Origin: Xanthomonas hortorum pv. pelargonii
GTDB lineage: Bacteria > Pseudomonadota > Gammaproteobacteria > Xanthomonadales > Xanthomonadaceae
NCBI RefSeq assembly: GCF_024499015.1
Contig: NZ_CP098604.1
Coordinates: 1,612,001-1,676,000, forward strand
DNA: 64,000 bases
Direction of reading: 5' to 3'
A model generated the notes under the pieces. The model was not told where the DNA came from. It saw nothing but the letters and a program-made list of their open reading frames with translations, and ran no database searches. Positions 10,564-19,914 of this stretch are shown here, one piece after another (position 1 is the first letter of the stretch; each line of letters opens with the position of its first letter). Both the position numbers and the translations under genes were made by a program.

Positions 10564-12338
10564 AGCAGGACGCGTCGCATGTCGGCCAGCACCTGGCTGA
10601 GGTAGGTGGTGAAGCGTGCAGCCAGCGCGCCATCGATGACGCGGTGGTCGTAGCTCAACGACAGCGGCAGCATCAACTTGGGCGCGAACTCCTTGCCATT
10701 CCACACCGGCTGCATCGCCGACTTGGACACGCCCAGGATCGCCACTTCCGGCGCATTGATGATCGGCGTGAACGCCGTACCACCGATGCCGCCGAGCGAG
10801 CTGATCGAAAAGCATCCGCCGCTCATGTCGGCCGGGCCGAGCTTGCCGTCGCGCGCCTTCTTGGCCAGCTCGCCGCTTTCCTGGGCAATCTGCAGCACGC
10901 CCTTCTTGTCAACATCGCGGATCACCGGCACGACCAGGCCGTTCGGGGTGTCGGCGGCAAAGCCGATGTTGATGTACTTCTTCAGCGTGAGATTTTCGCC
11001 GGCCGCATCGAGCGAGGCGTTGAACTCGGGGAATTTCTTCAGACCCGCGGCGCTGGCCTTGACCAGGAACGCGAGCATGGTCAGCTTGATGCCTGCCTTC
11101 TCGTTTTCCTTGTTGAGCGCCACGCGCAAGGCTTCCAGGTCGGTGATGTCGGCCGATTCGAACTGGGTAACGTGCGGAATCATCGCCCAGTTGCGTGCCA
11201 GGTTGGCACCGGAAATCTTCTTGATGCGGGACAGCGGCTGGGTTTCGGTCTCGCCGAACTTGCTGAAGTCCACCTTCGGCCAGGCCAGCAGGTTCAACCC
11301 ATTGCCACCACCGGCCGGCGCAGCACCGGCTGCGGCAGGCGCGCCGCCACTAAGTGCGGCCTTCACGAAGCGCTGCACGTCTTCGCGGGTGATGCGGCCG
11401 CCCTTTTCGCTGCCCTTGAGCTGGTTCAGATCCACGCCCAGCTCGCGTGCGAACACGCGCACCACCGGGCTGGCGTAGGCCACCTTGGACGGCAGCACGC
11501 TGTCGGCGTCGAAGGTCACCGGCGGGCTGCTCGGGTTGCCGGCCGATGGCTGGCCGCCCTGTGCAGGCTGCGAAGCCTCGCTGGAGCGCGCGCCCTGTAC
11601 CTGCGCGATCTCGCGCTGGGCCAGCTTGTCCGGCACAGCAGACACCGCGACCGGTTCGACCTTGCCCGCGGTTTCGGCGGTATCGGTGGTGGGCTTGGCC
11701 GGGGACTGCGCCGCACCGGCATCGCCATCGCTGGCAGCGATGATGGCGACCACATTGCCCTGCGAGAGCGTGTCGCCGACCTTGACCTTGAGTTCCTTGA
11801 CCACGCCGGCGGCCGAGGACGGCACTTCCATCGTGGCCTTGTCCGACTCCAGCGTGACCAGGCTCTGGTCCTTGGCGACGGTATCGCCGACGGCGACCAG
11901 CACTTCGATCACCGGGATGTCGGTGTAGTCGCCGATATCGGGCACAAGCGCCTCGACCAGGCCGCCTTCCGAGGATGCGGCAGGCGCGGCCGGCTCGGCC
12001 TTGGCGGCAGGCGCCGGGGCGGCAGCAGGCGCGGCCTTGGCCGGAGCAGCGGGCGCAGCCGCCGGAGCGGGGGCAGCCGCGGTTTCGGCACCGGCATCGG
12101 CCACTTCGATCAACGCGACCAGCGCGCCTTGCGACAGCGAATCGCCGACCTTGACCTTGATCTCCTTGACCACGCCGGACACCGACGAGGGCACTTCCAT
12201 CGTGGCCTTGTCCGATTCCAGCGTGACCAGGCTCTGGTCCTTGCTGACCGTATCGCCGACCGATACCAGCACTTCGATTACCGGGACATCGCTGTAGTCA
12301 CCGATATCGGGGACAAGTGCTTCCTTGATTTCGGCCAT
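10560..12338 (-). CDS. aceF: Pyruvate dehydrogenase E2, dihydrolipoyllysine acetyltransferase
   Basis: Core of the pyruvate dehydrogenase complex, transferring acetyl groups to CoA. Two nearly identical lipoyl domains are seen, with lysines 44 and 167 in ESDKATMEVP, joined by long Ala/Pro linkers. An E3-binding domain near 295-335 (SPVVRVFARELGVDL) follows, then the acetyltransferase domain with the active-site DHRVID at 564-569. The length is 592 residues. The E1 gene is not adjacent. The start MAEIKEALVPDIGDYSD is standard. Confidence 0.97.
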   Translation of the reverse strand: MAEIKEALVPDIGDYSDVPVIEVLVSVGDTVSKDQSLVTLESDKATMEVPSSVSGVVKEIKVKVGDSLSQGALVALIEVADAGAETAAAPAPAAAPAAPAKAAPAAAPAPAAKAEPAAPAASSEGGLVEALVPDIGDYTDIPVIEVLVAVGDTVAKDQSLVTLESDKATMEVPSSAAGVVKELKVKVGDTLSQGNVVAIIAASDGDAGAAQSPAKPTTDTAETAGKVEPVAVSAVPDKLAQREIAQVQGARSSEASQPAQGGQPSAGNPSSPPVTFDADSVLPSKVAYASPVVRVFARELGVDLNQLKGSEKGGRITREDVQRFVKAALSGGAPAAAGAAPAGGGNGLNLLAWPKVDFSKFGETETQPLSRIKKISGANLARNWAMIPHVTQFESADITDLEALRVALNKENEKAGIKLTMLAFLVKASAAGLKKFPEFNASLDAAGENLTLKKYINIGFAADTPNGLVVPVIRDVDKKGVLQIAQESGELAKKARDGKLGPADMSGGCFSISSLGGIGGTAFTPIINAPEVAILGVSKSAMQPVWNGKEFAPKLMLPLSLSYDHRVIDGALAARFTTYLSQVLADMRRVLL

Positions 12339-12466
12339 ACGGGGAACTCCGGCAACAGAATGGGGAAACCCCTATTGTGGCCGGCTGCGGGCCGCAGCGC
12401 CAACCATTGCCGTGGAAAAAGTCGCACGCCGGGTGGGATGCAGCGTTTGCGCACGCACGCGCTGGA

Positions 12467-13225
12467 TCATTTCGAGGCGCGTCGATCCACCCGCAACAGT
12501 TGCAGTGGCTCGCCCGAGGGCAAACGATACGCCAGCGCATTGTCCAAGCCATCGAGCGCTTCCACCCGCTCGCACAACTGCTGCGCGCGCGGCCGCAACG
12601 CACGCGCCTGCGGCTCGATCAGGCGCTCGATGCGCGCTTCCACGCCGTCCAGCGACCGCAGCTGCACATCGTTACCGGTCAATGCCGACTGCACCGCTCC
12701 GGCGACGACATCGCCGATCAGTTGCGGCAGCAGCTCGGCCACCATGGCGCCGATGTCGTCATCGATGTCGATCGTGGTGAGCTGGCTTTTGCTGAAGCTC
12801 TGCTTCAAGCGCGTATCGATCTTCTCGCGCACGTTTGCCATCTGGGTGCGCGTGGCCTCCGGGGTGCGGCTGAAGCCGGCCGCCACCTCGCCCAGCGCGG
12901 TGACGGCGATGTCGGCCGCTTCGCGCCCGACGTCTTGCGCCAGCGGTACCACGTCGCGGGTCTGGCGCTCGAACTGGGTCAAGCGGGCGCGATCGTCCGA
13001 GCTCAAGTCAACCCAGCCGTCGTCAACGAACAACGCGCCCTGGCGCATCACCAGCCGCTGCGGCGTGCCCGATTCGCGGATCAGGATCAGGCTGCGTGGG
13101 TTGAGCGTAAGGTCGTAGTCGCTGCTGACCTCGCAGTGCAGGTCCTCGGCCGCTGCCGCGTCCACGACACCGAACATGCCTGCTAGCAGCCCTAGCGCCA
13201 TCATCAATCCGTGCTTGCTCGTCAT
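12467..13225 (-). CDS. DUF2884 (YggN-like) exported protein
   Basis: A 252-residue protein with a signal peptide (MTSKHGLMMALGLLAGMFGVVDAAAA). The mature part begins with a beta-rich segment around C31 and continues with a helical region carrying an Asp-rich patch (TTIDIDDDIG). This arrangement resembles the DUF2884/YggN family of periplasmic proteins, whose role is unknown. It stands alone between the E2 gene and the glycosylase. The family call is from memory of the pattern, not a search. Confidence 0.75.
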   Translation of the reverse strand: MTSKHGLMMALGLLAGMFGVVDAAAAEDLHCEVSSDYDLTLNPRSLILIRESGTPQRLVMRQGALFVDDGWVDLSSDDRARLTQFERQTRDVVPLAQDVGREAADIAVTALGEVAAGFSRTPEATRTQMANVREKIDTRLKQSFSKSQLTTIDIDDDIGAMVAELLPQLIGDVVAGAVQSALTGNDVQLRSLDGVEARIERLIEPQARALRPRAQQLCERVEALDGLDNALAYRLPSGEPLQLLRVDRRASK

Positions 13226-13476
13226 CGCGCTGCTCCGTTGTGCATTGGGTGCAGCATGCCCGCGCGTGCCGGACGCGTGCCTGTGCCGGACGCTGGCATG
13301 ACTTATGGCTGATAGCGGTGCCGCAGCCGGTCAAATCGGCGCCGCAGTTGGTATGCGCGTTGGTTCAAGCGGCTAAAACGCGTGCACATCGCTCGACCGG
13401 CACCATGCGCCTCGCTCGTGTCTCGATCATGGGCATGTCTTCGATCACGACGTCGATGCATGCCTGGCCAATGTCG

Positions 13477-14037
13477 CTAGTCCAAGGCATCGCGCAACGG
13501 CTGCCAGGCGTCGCACAAACGTTGCAACGACCACGCTGCGTTGGCCGGGCTGGTGGACGGCAACGCCCAGACCGGCACTGCCTGCAACTGCGTTGGCAAC
13601 AGCGGCTGCACGTGCCGACGCCATGCCTGCGCCGCAGCGGCACCATTGCAGGCCACCGCGCGCAGTTGCGGCAGCGTTGCCATGCGCGCCGCCAACGGAT
13701 TGACCACGATGCTGCTAGCGACGATGGCCGTATCCAGGCTCCCGCGCCGTTCGCATTGGCCGATCACATCCCACAAACCGACGCCGCAGTGCGCCAACGC
13801 CTCCAGACGTTCGGCATACGCAACGCTTGCATCGATACCCAGCAAAACCTGCATCAACGGCCAGAACCGATTGCGTGGGTGCGCGTAGTACATCGCCGCG
13901 TCCAGCGAGGCGTTGCCAGGCATCGAACCGAGCACCAAGACACGGCAATCGCCGGGAATGTGCGCTGGCAGGCCTTGCAACACGTCGTTTTTCGTCACGG
14001 CGACCGCACCTGGGTGAATGTCTTTTTCAGCTTGCAT
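13477..14037 (-). CDS. Uracil-DNA glycosylase superfamily protein, DNA-deoxyinosine glycosylase type
   Basis: Predicted base-excision repair enzyme removing deaminated bases. A 186-residue single-domain protein. Motif A is GSMPG at 37-41, the YAHPRNRFWP stretch follows at 51-60 with the asparagine that family 6 (hypoxanthine-DNA glycosylase) uses, and the motif B region has LPSTSPAN near residue 165. It is a solitary gene. The start at 14037 is the first ATG of a clean frame; a downstream start near residue 15 is possible. Family 6 versus the MUG-like relatives is inferred, not proven. Confidence 0.82.
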   Translation of the reverse strand: MQAEKDIHPGAVAVTKNDVLQGLPAHIPGDCRVLVLGSMPGNASLDAAMYYAHPRNRFWPLMQVLLGIDASVAYAERLEALAHCGVGLWDVIGQCERRGSLDTAIVASSIVVNPLAARMATLPQLRAVACNGAAAAQAWRRHVQPLLPTQLQAVPVWALPSTSPANAAWSLQRLCDAWQPLRDALD

Positions 14038-14178
14038 GTCGCAACCACGGCCTTCTTCGGAAACTTGCTGAACAAACGAAATTTTAGCGAGCTGCGGGTG
14101 GGCGTGGATTCAGATTTTCAGGAATAGCTTTGGCGCGGCCCACTCCACGGGCCCAACAAGAACACGAGGAGACCCCCA

Positions 14179-14850
14179 ATGCGTTCCATTTCCATCCTGA
14201 GCCTGGCTGCCGTATCCGCACTTGCGTTTGCGCCGTCTGCATTTGCACAAGACACCACCTACACCGGTGACACCTCCTCGGCTTCCACCAGCGCCGATAG
14301 CGCCTCTGGCAAGCATTGGGCAGTGGTCGGCGGTGTGGCCCTGATCAAGCCGAAGAACGACCCGGCTCCGGGCCTGGACGTCGATGGGGGCCCGGCGCCG
14401 ACGCTGAGCGCCAGCTACTACATCAACGACAACTGGGCCGTTGAACTGTGGGGCGCAGCCGACAAGTTCAACCACCGCGTCAACGCCGATGGCGTGGGCA
14501 AGGTCGGTACCGTCGAGCAGCAGCCGATCGCCATCAGCGGCCAGTACCACTTCGGTCAGGCCGATAACGTGTTCCGTCCGTTCGTGGGCGTGGGCTACTA
14601 CGAGTCGAACTTCAGCAACGAGAAGATCGACGCGGCCTCGGCCAGCGGCCAGCACGTGGGCCTGGACACCGCCAAGGGTGTCATCGGCACCGTCGGCGTG
14701 GACATGAACATCAACTCCACCTGGTTTGCACGTGCCGACGCCCGCTACATGCGTTCGCGTCCGGAACTGCGCGAAGGCGGCCAGGGCACCGGCAGCGAGC
14801 TGGAACTGGATCCGTGGACCGTCGGCTTCGGTGTCGGCGCGCGCTTCTAA
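14179..14850 (+). CDS. ompW: OmpW family outer-membrane protein
   Basis: Eight-stranded barrel porin-like protein of the OmpW/YiaT group, proposed to carry small hydrophobic molecules. It has 223 residues with a signal peptide (MRSISILSLAAVSALAFAPSAFA). The strand pattern contains typical OmpW phrases (PTLSASYYINDNWAVEL, FRPFVGVGYY) and the last residue is Phe. GAGGAGACC precedes the ATG by eight bases. It is followed by a strong terminator. The small insert near the N-terminus of the mature chain (Thr/Ser-rich) is lineage-typical. Confidence 0.93.
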   Translation: MRSISILSLAAVSALAFAPSAFAQDTTYTGDTSSASTSADSASGKHWAVVGGVALIKPKNDPAPGLDVDGGPAPTLSASYYINDNWAVELWGAADKFNHRVNADGVGKVGTVEQQPIAISGQYHFGQADNVFRPFVGVGYYESNFSNEKIDAASASGQHVGLDTAKGVIGTVGVDMNINSTWFARADARYMRSRPELREGGQGTGSELELDPWTVGFGVGARF

Positions 14851-14877
14851 GCACACCGATTGACTAAGCACCTCACC

Positions 14878-14905
14878 AAACAGGCCCGCAAGGGCCTGTT
14901 TTTTG
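14878..14905 (+). terminator. Rho-independent terminator after ompW
   Basis: AAACAGGCCC (14878-14887) and GGGCCTGTTT (14892-14901) with a GCAA loop and a following T-run. It also marks the point where the GC-rich backbone gives way to the AT-rich island. Confidence 0.9.
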
Positions 14906-15008
14906 ATCAAAACCTCAGTTCGAAGGGAATTTTACGTTTAGGATTTCGTTGCGGGGGGTAGATCGCGTAGAAATCAGCGCGACTTCTTCAATTAAATATG
15001 GATATACC

Positions 15009-15614
15009 ATGAGAATAAGATGCCATGCGGCAGCGATATTTCTTCCTGCACTCGTTTCCTTTGGAGCTCAGGCTCAGACAACCGTCCCTACCACAGGACT
15101 TGGAACCTGCATTGACTTTATAACTTCCCAATCAACGACACTTACTGGACAGATAAACAGCAGCACCACTTTCAAGATCGCTTACGGCTCGGCCAGCTAT
15201 ACGGACATGCCAAATAAAGTTGTATATATCCGAAATTATAGCTGCGCGAGTCAAGATATGCCGGGCATGTATTTTACAGTCTCAGCCCTAGCCCATGAAT
15301 TTGGCCATGTGAAATTCAATTATTCGTTTGCCAAAACGACTCGGTAAGCATATATAGATGAAGCATGCAAGATGGAAGGACTTGCCGTAACAAATAAGAT
15401 AGTTGCAAGGAATGAAATATGGAGTTCCACTCAAAATAGCATAGACATTAAGCTTGCAGCATCAAATCCCGATCAGCTTTTTGGGGTTTACTATGCTGGA
15501 GGACCTAATGTCGCATCAAACGTTGGAAAATCTTTCTGCGCGAACAACGTAACCTCAACCACAGGACAGAACTATAACGTATATTATGGAGAGCAGTATG
15601 ACAAACTTCCTTAA
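15009..15614 (+). pseudogene. Secreted zinc-metalloprotease-like gene broken by an in-frame stop
   Basis: An AT-rich gene starting at 15009 with a signal peptide (MRIRCHAAAIFLPALVSFGAQAQ). Residues 96-100 read HEFGH, a zinc-protease HExxH motif. Codon 113 (15345-15347) is TAA, but the same frame stays open past it for 88 more codons to 15614 and gives coherent protein (AYIDEACKMEGLAV), including glutamates that could be the third zinc ligand. Restored length is about 201 residues. Both halves share the unusual base composition. A single C-to-T change in a CAA codon would explain the stop. Sequencing error or a shortened active product cannot be excluded. Confidence 0.7.
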
Positions 15615-16199
15615 CAGATCATCATATTCCCGCCTTACAATAACGCTGCTTGCTGCTCTGATTGCACCTTCATTATATGCAACTAAGATTTCAACAGCGA
15701 CAGCAGCGACAGCAGCGACAGCAGCGACAGCAGCGGATGCTGCTCGTACGTTTGAACTAGCCGAAGAAATTTCGAGAAATCTCAAAAAATCACCCTCTGA
15801 ATTTATTAATTCATGGCCTGGAGCCAGAATTTCGATGCCGAGCCTGAAAAACGAAGGAACGTATAAAGTTAGCGGAGGAATATTAAAAATAGGCGATCAT
15901 CTGACTGCCAAGGACTCTTCCATATCAATATCAGCCGATAAAAAAATATCGAATCAGTCTTACTCAGTCTGGAAGGTTCCTGCGTCTCTCGCCAGGACTT
16001 TAAGAGCCAATACCCAAATTATCTGATTTCAAATATTCCGAGAGGACAGAGTAGTTCAGAAACATTAACTTTAGCCGTTGTTAAAATCCAGGAGAAGATG
16101 GAGTTCTCGTTCCCGGAAACCTCTCCAGATTGCCTAAGTGCCATTCGCATAGCACCAGCAGACGCGCAGATGCTCAAAGCTGCGGAAGCATTTAATTAA
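15598..16199 (+). pseudogene. Secreted partner-protein gene with a frameshift
   Basis: It starts with ATG at 15598, overlapping the preceding gene by 17 bases, with GGAGAG five bases before the start. It has a signal peptide (MTNFLNRSSYSRLTITLLAALIAPSLYA), then a Thr-Ala-Ala tandem stretch and a hydrophilic domain. The first frame stops at 16024-16026, but the frame starting near 15985 continues the protein sensibly (SRQDFKSQYPNYLISNIPRG) to TAA at 16197-16199. The total of 602 bases is one short of a multiple of three, as expected for a one-base deletion near 15977-15990. Function unknown; the tight overlap suggests it works with the protease-like neighbour. Confidence 0.65.
15700..15735 (+). 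repeat. Nine-base in-frame tandem repeat, four copies
   Basis: ACAGCAGCG repeated four times without mismatch, preceded by a partial copy. Each unit adds Thr-Ala-Ala just after the signal peptide of the partner protein, so copy-number changes would keep the frame. Confidence 0.9.
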
Positions 16200-16392
16200 T
16201 TAGGCATACTTGAAATTGTTACTGCCAGCACCGAGAGGGCTGGCAGTAACAGTGGTTACACCTTAGTACTACTCATCCTGACCGGATAAATGGTACCTAG
16301 TGATATACAATCTGAGCACTTCTTGAAAGTCGAGGTTTGTAGAAACGCCAGTTATTTCGGAATTGTGCGTTGGTAAGGCTTCAATTTAAGGA
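16200..16392. other. End of AT-rich segment, no gene seen
   Basis: AT-rich sequence between the broken partner gene and the start of GC-rich backbone near 16390. A short inverted CTGCCAGC/GCTGGCAG pair at about 16223-16247 could serve as a terminator for the island. No open frame of note. Confidence 0.5.
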
Positions 16393-16950
16393 TCACCGCC
16401 AGTAAACGCTACCGCGCAGGCGCGCACTGCGCCAACGCCACCACAGCAAGGTGGCATACGCGAGCGCATAACCAAGCAATACGCCGGCCGCGCCCAGCAG
16501 ACTGGCATGACTGAGCCAGCCTTCCGTGGGCCAGGCCACGCCCTGCCAGGCGCTGCGCCAGCCCTGCACCATGCCGGCGATGACGCGTACCACCACCAAC
16601 GCCGTCACTGCGAGCACCAGCCACAGATTGGGCCGGTAAAACAGGCCCTGCTGGGTACGTTCGAAGCGGGTCAACCGCAATGCCAGCAGACCCAAGGCCA
16701 GCCCGCAGGCCCAGCCGAATGCGGCGTGGCTGATCGCGCCGGGCCAGAACGCCGCAGCAACCAGCGCGAAAATGACGAACAACACGTTGGAGAGCGCAGC
16801 CGAGGCCAGATTGATCATCAACAACCAGCTACGGGCCTGTCGCCGCGCAGTACCGACACGGAAGCGCTGCACCAGCGACAACGGAAACAGCACCGCGAAC
16901 ACCGCCAGAGCGATGATCACGGCCAGCGGAATAGCGAGGAGAAGTGGCAT
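16393..16950 (-). CDS. Integral membrane protein of unknown function (CcdC/DUF1453-like)
   Basis: A 185-residue protein with five to six hydrophobic helices: an N-terminal anchor, a pair around residues 48-95, one near 110-130 and one near 148-170. Basic loops (RFRVGTARRQARSW) suggest cytoplasmic faces. The layout resembles small CcdC-like/DUF1453 proteins, but no decisive motif is visible. It is separated from metQ by 160 bp and lies next to the AT-rich island. The ATG at 16950 follows a GAGGAG stretch on the minus strand poorly, so the start is uncertain. Confidence 0.7.
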   Translation of the reverse strand: MPLLLAIPLAVIIALAVFAVLFPLSLVQRFRVGTARRQARSWLLMINLASAALSNVLFVIFALVAAAFWPGAISHAAFGWACGLALGLLALRLTRFERTQQGLFYRPNLWLVLAVTALVVVRVIAGMVQGWRSAWQGVAWPTEGWLSHASLLGAAGVLLGYALAYATLLWWRWRSARLRGSVYWR

Positions 16951-17112
16951 CAGATGCTCAGTTGCGGCGAACAGTGGTTAGCAAAAGTCGCGGGGCGCAC
17001 GTCAGGCGGAGGTGGACGGCGCGCTCAGAACCGCAGTGCACGAGAAATGTATGCCGCGACGGCTACCGATCGCACCCGCCTGGCCACTGCACAGCCGTGT
17101 TGATGACCGCTC

Positions 17113-17916
17113 TTAAAACGCCGGCAACACCGCGCCTTTGTACTTCTGCTCGATGAAGGCCTTCACTTCCGGGCTGGTCAAGGCCTTGGCGAGTTTCTGC
17201 ACGCGCGCATCGTCCTTGTTGTCCGGGCGGGCCACCAGGAAGTTCACGTACGGCGAGTCCTTGCTTTCGATCGCCAGCGCGTCGCGGGTCGGATTGAGCC
17301 CGGCGTCGAGTGCGTAGTTGGTGTTGATCAGCGCCAAATCGACTTGATCGAGCACGCGCGGCAGCATTGCCGAATCGAGCTCGCGGAACTTCAGCTGCTT
17401 GGGGTTCTCGACGATGTCGCGCTGGCTGGACAGGGCGTTGCTCGGATCCTTCAGTTTGATCACGCCGGCCTTGTCGAGCAGGATCAGCGCGCGGCTGTTG
17501 TTGCTCGGGTCGTTGGGAATCACCACGTCCGCGCCGGTGGGCAGTTCGGCCAGCGTCTTGAACCGGCGCGAATACGCACCGAACGGTTCGATATGCACGC
17601 CGACCACGGTCACCAGCTGGCTCTTGCGGTCGCGGTTGTAGGCGTCCAGATAGGGCTCGGTCTGGAAGTAATTGACGTCGATCTGCTTCTGTACGACCTG
17701 GTCGTTGGGCTGCACGTAGTCGTTGAACACGCGCACGTCCAGCTTGACGCCCTGCTTGGCCAGCAGCGGTTCGACCACCTCCAGGATCTCGGCATGCGGC
17801 ACTGCGGTGGCGGCCACGGTCAGCGTGTCACCGCCGCTGCTGCCACCGTTACCGCCGCAGGAGGCCAACGCCAGCGTGGCCGCAGCCAGGAGGGAACGAA
17901 ACGCGAATGTGCTCAT
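17113..17916 (-). CDS. metQ: Methionine ABC transporter substrate-binding lipoprotein
   Basis: Binds L/D-methionine in the periplasm for the MetNI importer. A 267-residue NlpA-family protein with a lipoprotein signal ending LALASC (Cys20). Typical NlpA phrases include VPHAEILEVV, YFQTEPYL and IEPFGAYS. The ATG at 17916 gives the shortest signal peptide; the upstream ATG adds a proline-rich extension. It follows metI after 136 bp in the same direction, the usual metNIQ order. Confidence 0.95.
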   Translation of the reverse strand: MSTFAFRSLLAAATLALASCGGNGGSSGGDTLTVAATAVPHAEILEVVEPLLAKQGVKLDVRVFNDYVQPNDQVVQKQIDVNYFQTEPYLDAYNRDRKSQLVTVVGVHIEPFGAYSRRFKTLAELPTGADVVIPNDPSNNSRALILLDKAGVIKLKDPSNALSSQRDIVENPKQLKFRELDSAMLPRVLDQVDLALINTNYALDAGLNPTRDALAIESKDSPYVNFLVARPDNKDDARVQKLAKALTSPEVKAFIEQKYKGAVLPAF

Positions 17917-18052
17917 GTAGGGATCCGTGGGAGGAGGAATGCGGCACTGCCGCAAGAGGTAAACCTAGCAGACCGCGGGTGCAGCGGCGATTCGCAAGCC
18001 CATGTTTCGTGCGTGACCCTCCGCGCCACGCGGCACCCGGTCGCAGCCGACC

Positions 18053-18748
18053 TCAGCGCCGGCTGTAACGCGCCACCAGCCGGTCGCCCAGCATCTGCAG
18101 CAGCTGCACCAGCACGAGCAAGGCGATCACGGTGACCAGCGCGACATCCGAATGCGAGCGCAAATAGCCTTCGCGATAGGCCACATCGCCCAGGCCGCCG
18201 GAGCCGATCGCACCGCCCATCGCAGTGAAGCCGATCAGCGCGATGGTGGTCACGGTGGCGCCGGCGATCAGGCCCGGGCGCGCTTCGGGCAGCAGCACGC
18301 GCAACACCAGCTGCCACGTGGTGGCGCCCATCGCCTGGCTGGCTTCGATAATGCCGCGGTCCACCTCGCGCAAGGCGGTTTCCACCAGCCGCGCGTAGAA
18401 CGGTGCAGCGCCGACCACCAACGGCAGGATCGCGCCGCGCACGCCCAGCGAGGTGCCCATCAGCATTAGCGTGAGCGGAATCATCGCAATCATCAGGATG
18501 ATGAAAGGCACCGAGCGCAGCAGATTGATCAGCGCCGCGAGTGCGCCGTACAGCACCGGGCGGCGGCGTAGTTGGGGCGCGCCGCACAGGAACAGCGCCA
18601 CGCCCAGCGGCAGGCCGATCAACAACGTCAGCGGCAGCGCGCCGGCCAGCATCAGCAAGGTGTCGAGCGTGGCCTGGCCGATATCGCCCCACTTGCCGGC
18701 ATCGAGATTGCGGAAGAACCCATCGGCAGCGGCGATCAACAGAGTCAT
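18053..18748 (-). CDS. metI: Methionine ABC transporter permease
   Basis: Five-helix inner-membrane permease, 231 residues. The EAA-like cytoplasmic loop is [20 protein letters not shown] near residue 130, preceded by the MetI-typical [14 protein letters not shown]. The gene overlaps metN by four bases (ATGA), so the two are translationally coupled. Nothing unusual. Confidence 0.96.
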   Translation of the reverse strand: MTLLIAAADGFFRNLDAGKWGDIGQATLDTLLMLAGALPLTLLIGLPLGVALFLCGAPQLRRRPVLYGALAALINLLRSVPFIILMIAMIPLTLMLMGTSLGVRGAILPLVVGAAPFYARLVETALREVDRGIIEASQAMGATTWQLVLRVLLPEARPGLIAGATVTTIALIGFTAMGGAIGSGGLGDVAYREGYLRSHSDVALVTVIALLVLVQLLQMLGDRLVARYSRR

Positions 18749-19752
18749 ACGCGCAGATCCTCCACTTGCACACCGGCTGCGACGAAGCCGGCACGTGCCG
18801 CGTTATGGTCGCCGCCGGTCAAGGCGACGATGAGCTGGCCGTACGGGGTGTCCTTGATGCGGTCCACGCGCCCGGACAGGATGTTGTAGTCAACGCCGGT
18901 CTCGCGCGCGATGCGGCCAAGCACCGGTTCATAGGTGCCGTTGCCCAGGAAGGTCAGCCGCACGATGCGCCCGCCCACCGCGGCGAAGTCGCGATGCAGC
19001 TCGGCTTCGTCCACGTGCTCGGCTTCGGAGACGAAGCGCCGGGTGGTGGCATGCTGCGGATGCAGAAACACCTCGGTCACCGGCCCGGTTTCGACCAGCT
19101 TGCCGGCGTCCAGCACTGCCACGCGGTCGCAGACGCGGCGGATCACGTCCATCTCATGGGTGATCAACACGATGGTCAGGCCCAGCTCGCGGTTGATCTG
19201 CGCCAGCAGTTGCAGCACCGAGGCGGTGGTCTGCGGATCCAGCGCGCTGGTGGCCTCGTCGCACAGCAGGATCTGCGGCCGGGTGGCCAGCGCGCGCGCA
19301 ATGCCCACGCGCTGCTTCTGCCCGCCGGACAACTGCGCCGGGTACTTGTTGGCGTGCTGTTCCAGCCCCACCCGCGCCAGCAACTCGGCCACACGCGCAT
19401 CGACCTCCGCGCGCGGGGTGCCGGCCAGTTCCAGCGGAAACGCCACATTGCCGGCCACGGTGCGCGAAGACAGCAGGTTGAAGTGCTGGAAGATCATGCC
19501 GATACGCCGGCGCAGCGTGCGCAGGCCCTGGCTGTCCAGCGCGGTGACGTCCTCGTCGCCGATCAGCAGGCGCCCGCCGCTGGGTTCTTCCAGCCGGTTG
19601 ATCAGCCGGATCAACGTGGATTTGCCGGCGCCGGAATGGCCGATGATGCCGAACACTTCGCCGGGGCCGATCCGCAGATCGAGCGGGTGCAGCGCCACGA
19701 TCTGGCGACCGTCAACGGAATAAGACTTGTGCAGGCGCTGAAACTGGATCAC
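18745..19752 (-). CDS. metN: Methionine ABC transporter ATP-binding protein
   Basis: ATPase of the methionine importer, 335 residues. Walker A is GHSGAGKST, the ABC signature LSGGQKQRV and Walker [14 protein letters not shown] are present, and the C-terminal ~90 residues form the NIL/ACT-like regulatory domain that senses methionine. The start is GTG at 19752. It is the first gene of metNIQ. No SAM riboswitch or MetJ-type box was recognised upstream. Confidence 0.97.
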   Translation of the reverse strand: MIQFQRLHKSYSVDGRQIVALHPLDLRIGPGEVFGIIGHSGAGKSTLIRLINRLEEPSGGRLLIGDEDVTALDSQGLRTLRRRIGMIFQHFNLLSSRTVAGNVAFPLELAGTPRAEVDARVAELLARVGLEQHANKYPAQLSGGQKQRVGIARALATRPQILLCDEATSALDPQTTASVLQLLAQINRELGLTIVLITHEMDVIRRVCDRVAVLDAGKLVETGPVTEVFLHPQHATTRRFVSEAEHVDEAELHRDFAAVGGRIVRLTFLGNGTYEPVLGRIARETGVDYNILSGRVDRIKDTPYGQLIVALTGGDHNAARAGFVAAGVQVEDLRV

Positions 19753-19826
19753 CGCGCGTGGCCGATTGGGGGGCCGTGAAGCCTACCAGTCAATGTTTGC
19801 GGACGATATTCCATTGAGTTCTAAGG

Positions 19827-19914
19827 TAGGGAGTGGGGATCCGGGATTAGGGATTCGTAACAGCCAAAGCGCCTTGCCGTTGCTCTAGCGAATCCCCAAT
19901 CCCCAATCCCCCAA
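19827..19914. repeat. Inverted G-rich heptamer repeat
   Basis: GGGAGTGGGGATCCGGGATTAGGGATTCG on one side (in part) and GAATCCCCAATCCCCAATCCC on the other form long complementary arms. It sits between metN and the exporter gene and ends at the stop codon of the latter. Same family as the blocks inside the atp operon. Confidence 0.75.

Noticed and set aside
10500..13118. An 872-codon open frame on the plus strand
   Set aside because: Antisense to the E2 gene and the DUF2884 gene; contains HVGxxHLAEV-type shadow text only.
17917..17955. Longer MetQ start at 17955
   Set aside because: The added RQCRIPPPTDPY stretch precedes a well-formed lipoprotein signal and would hide it.
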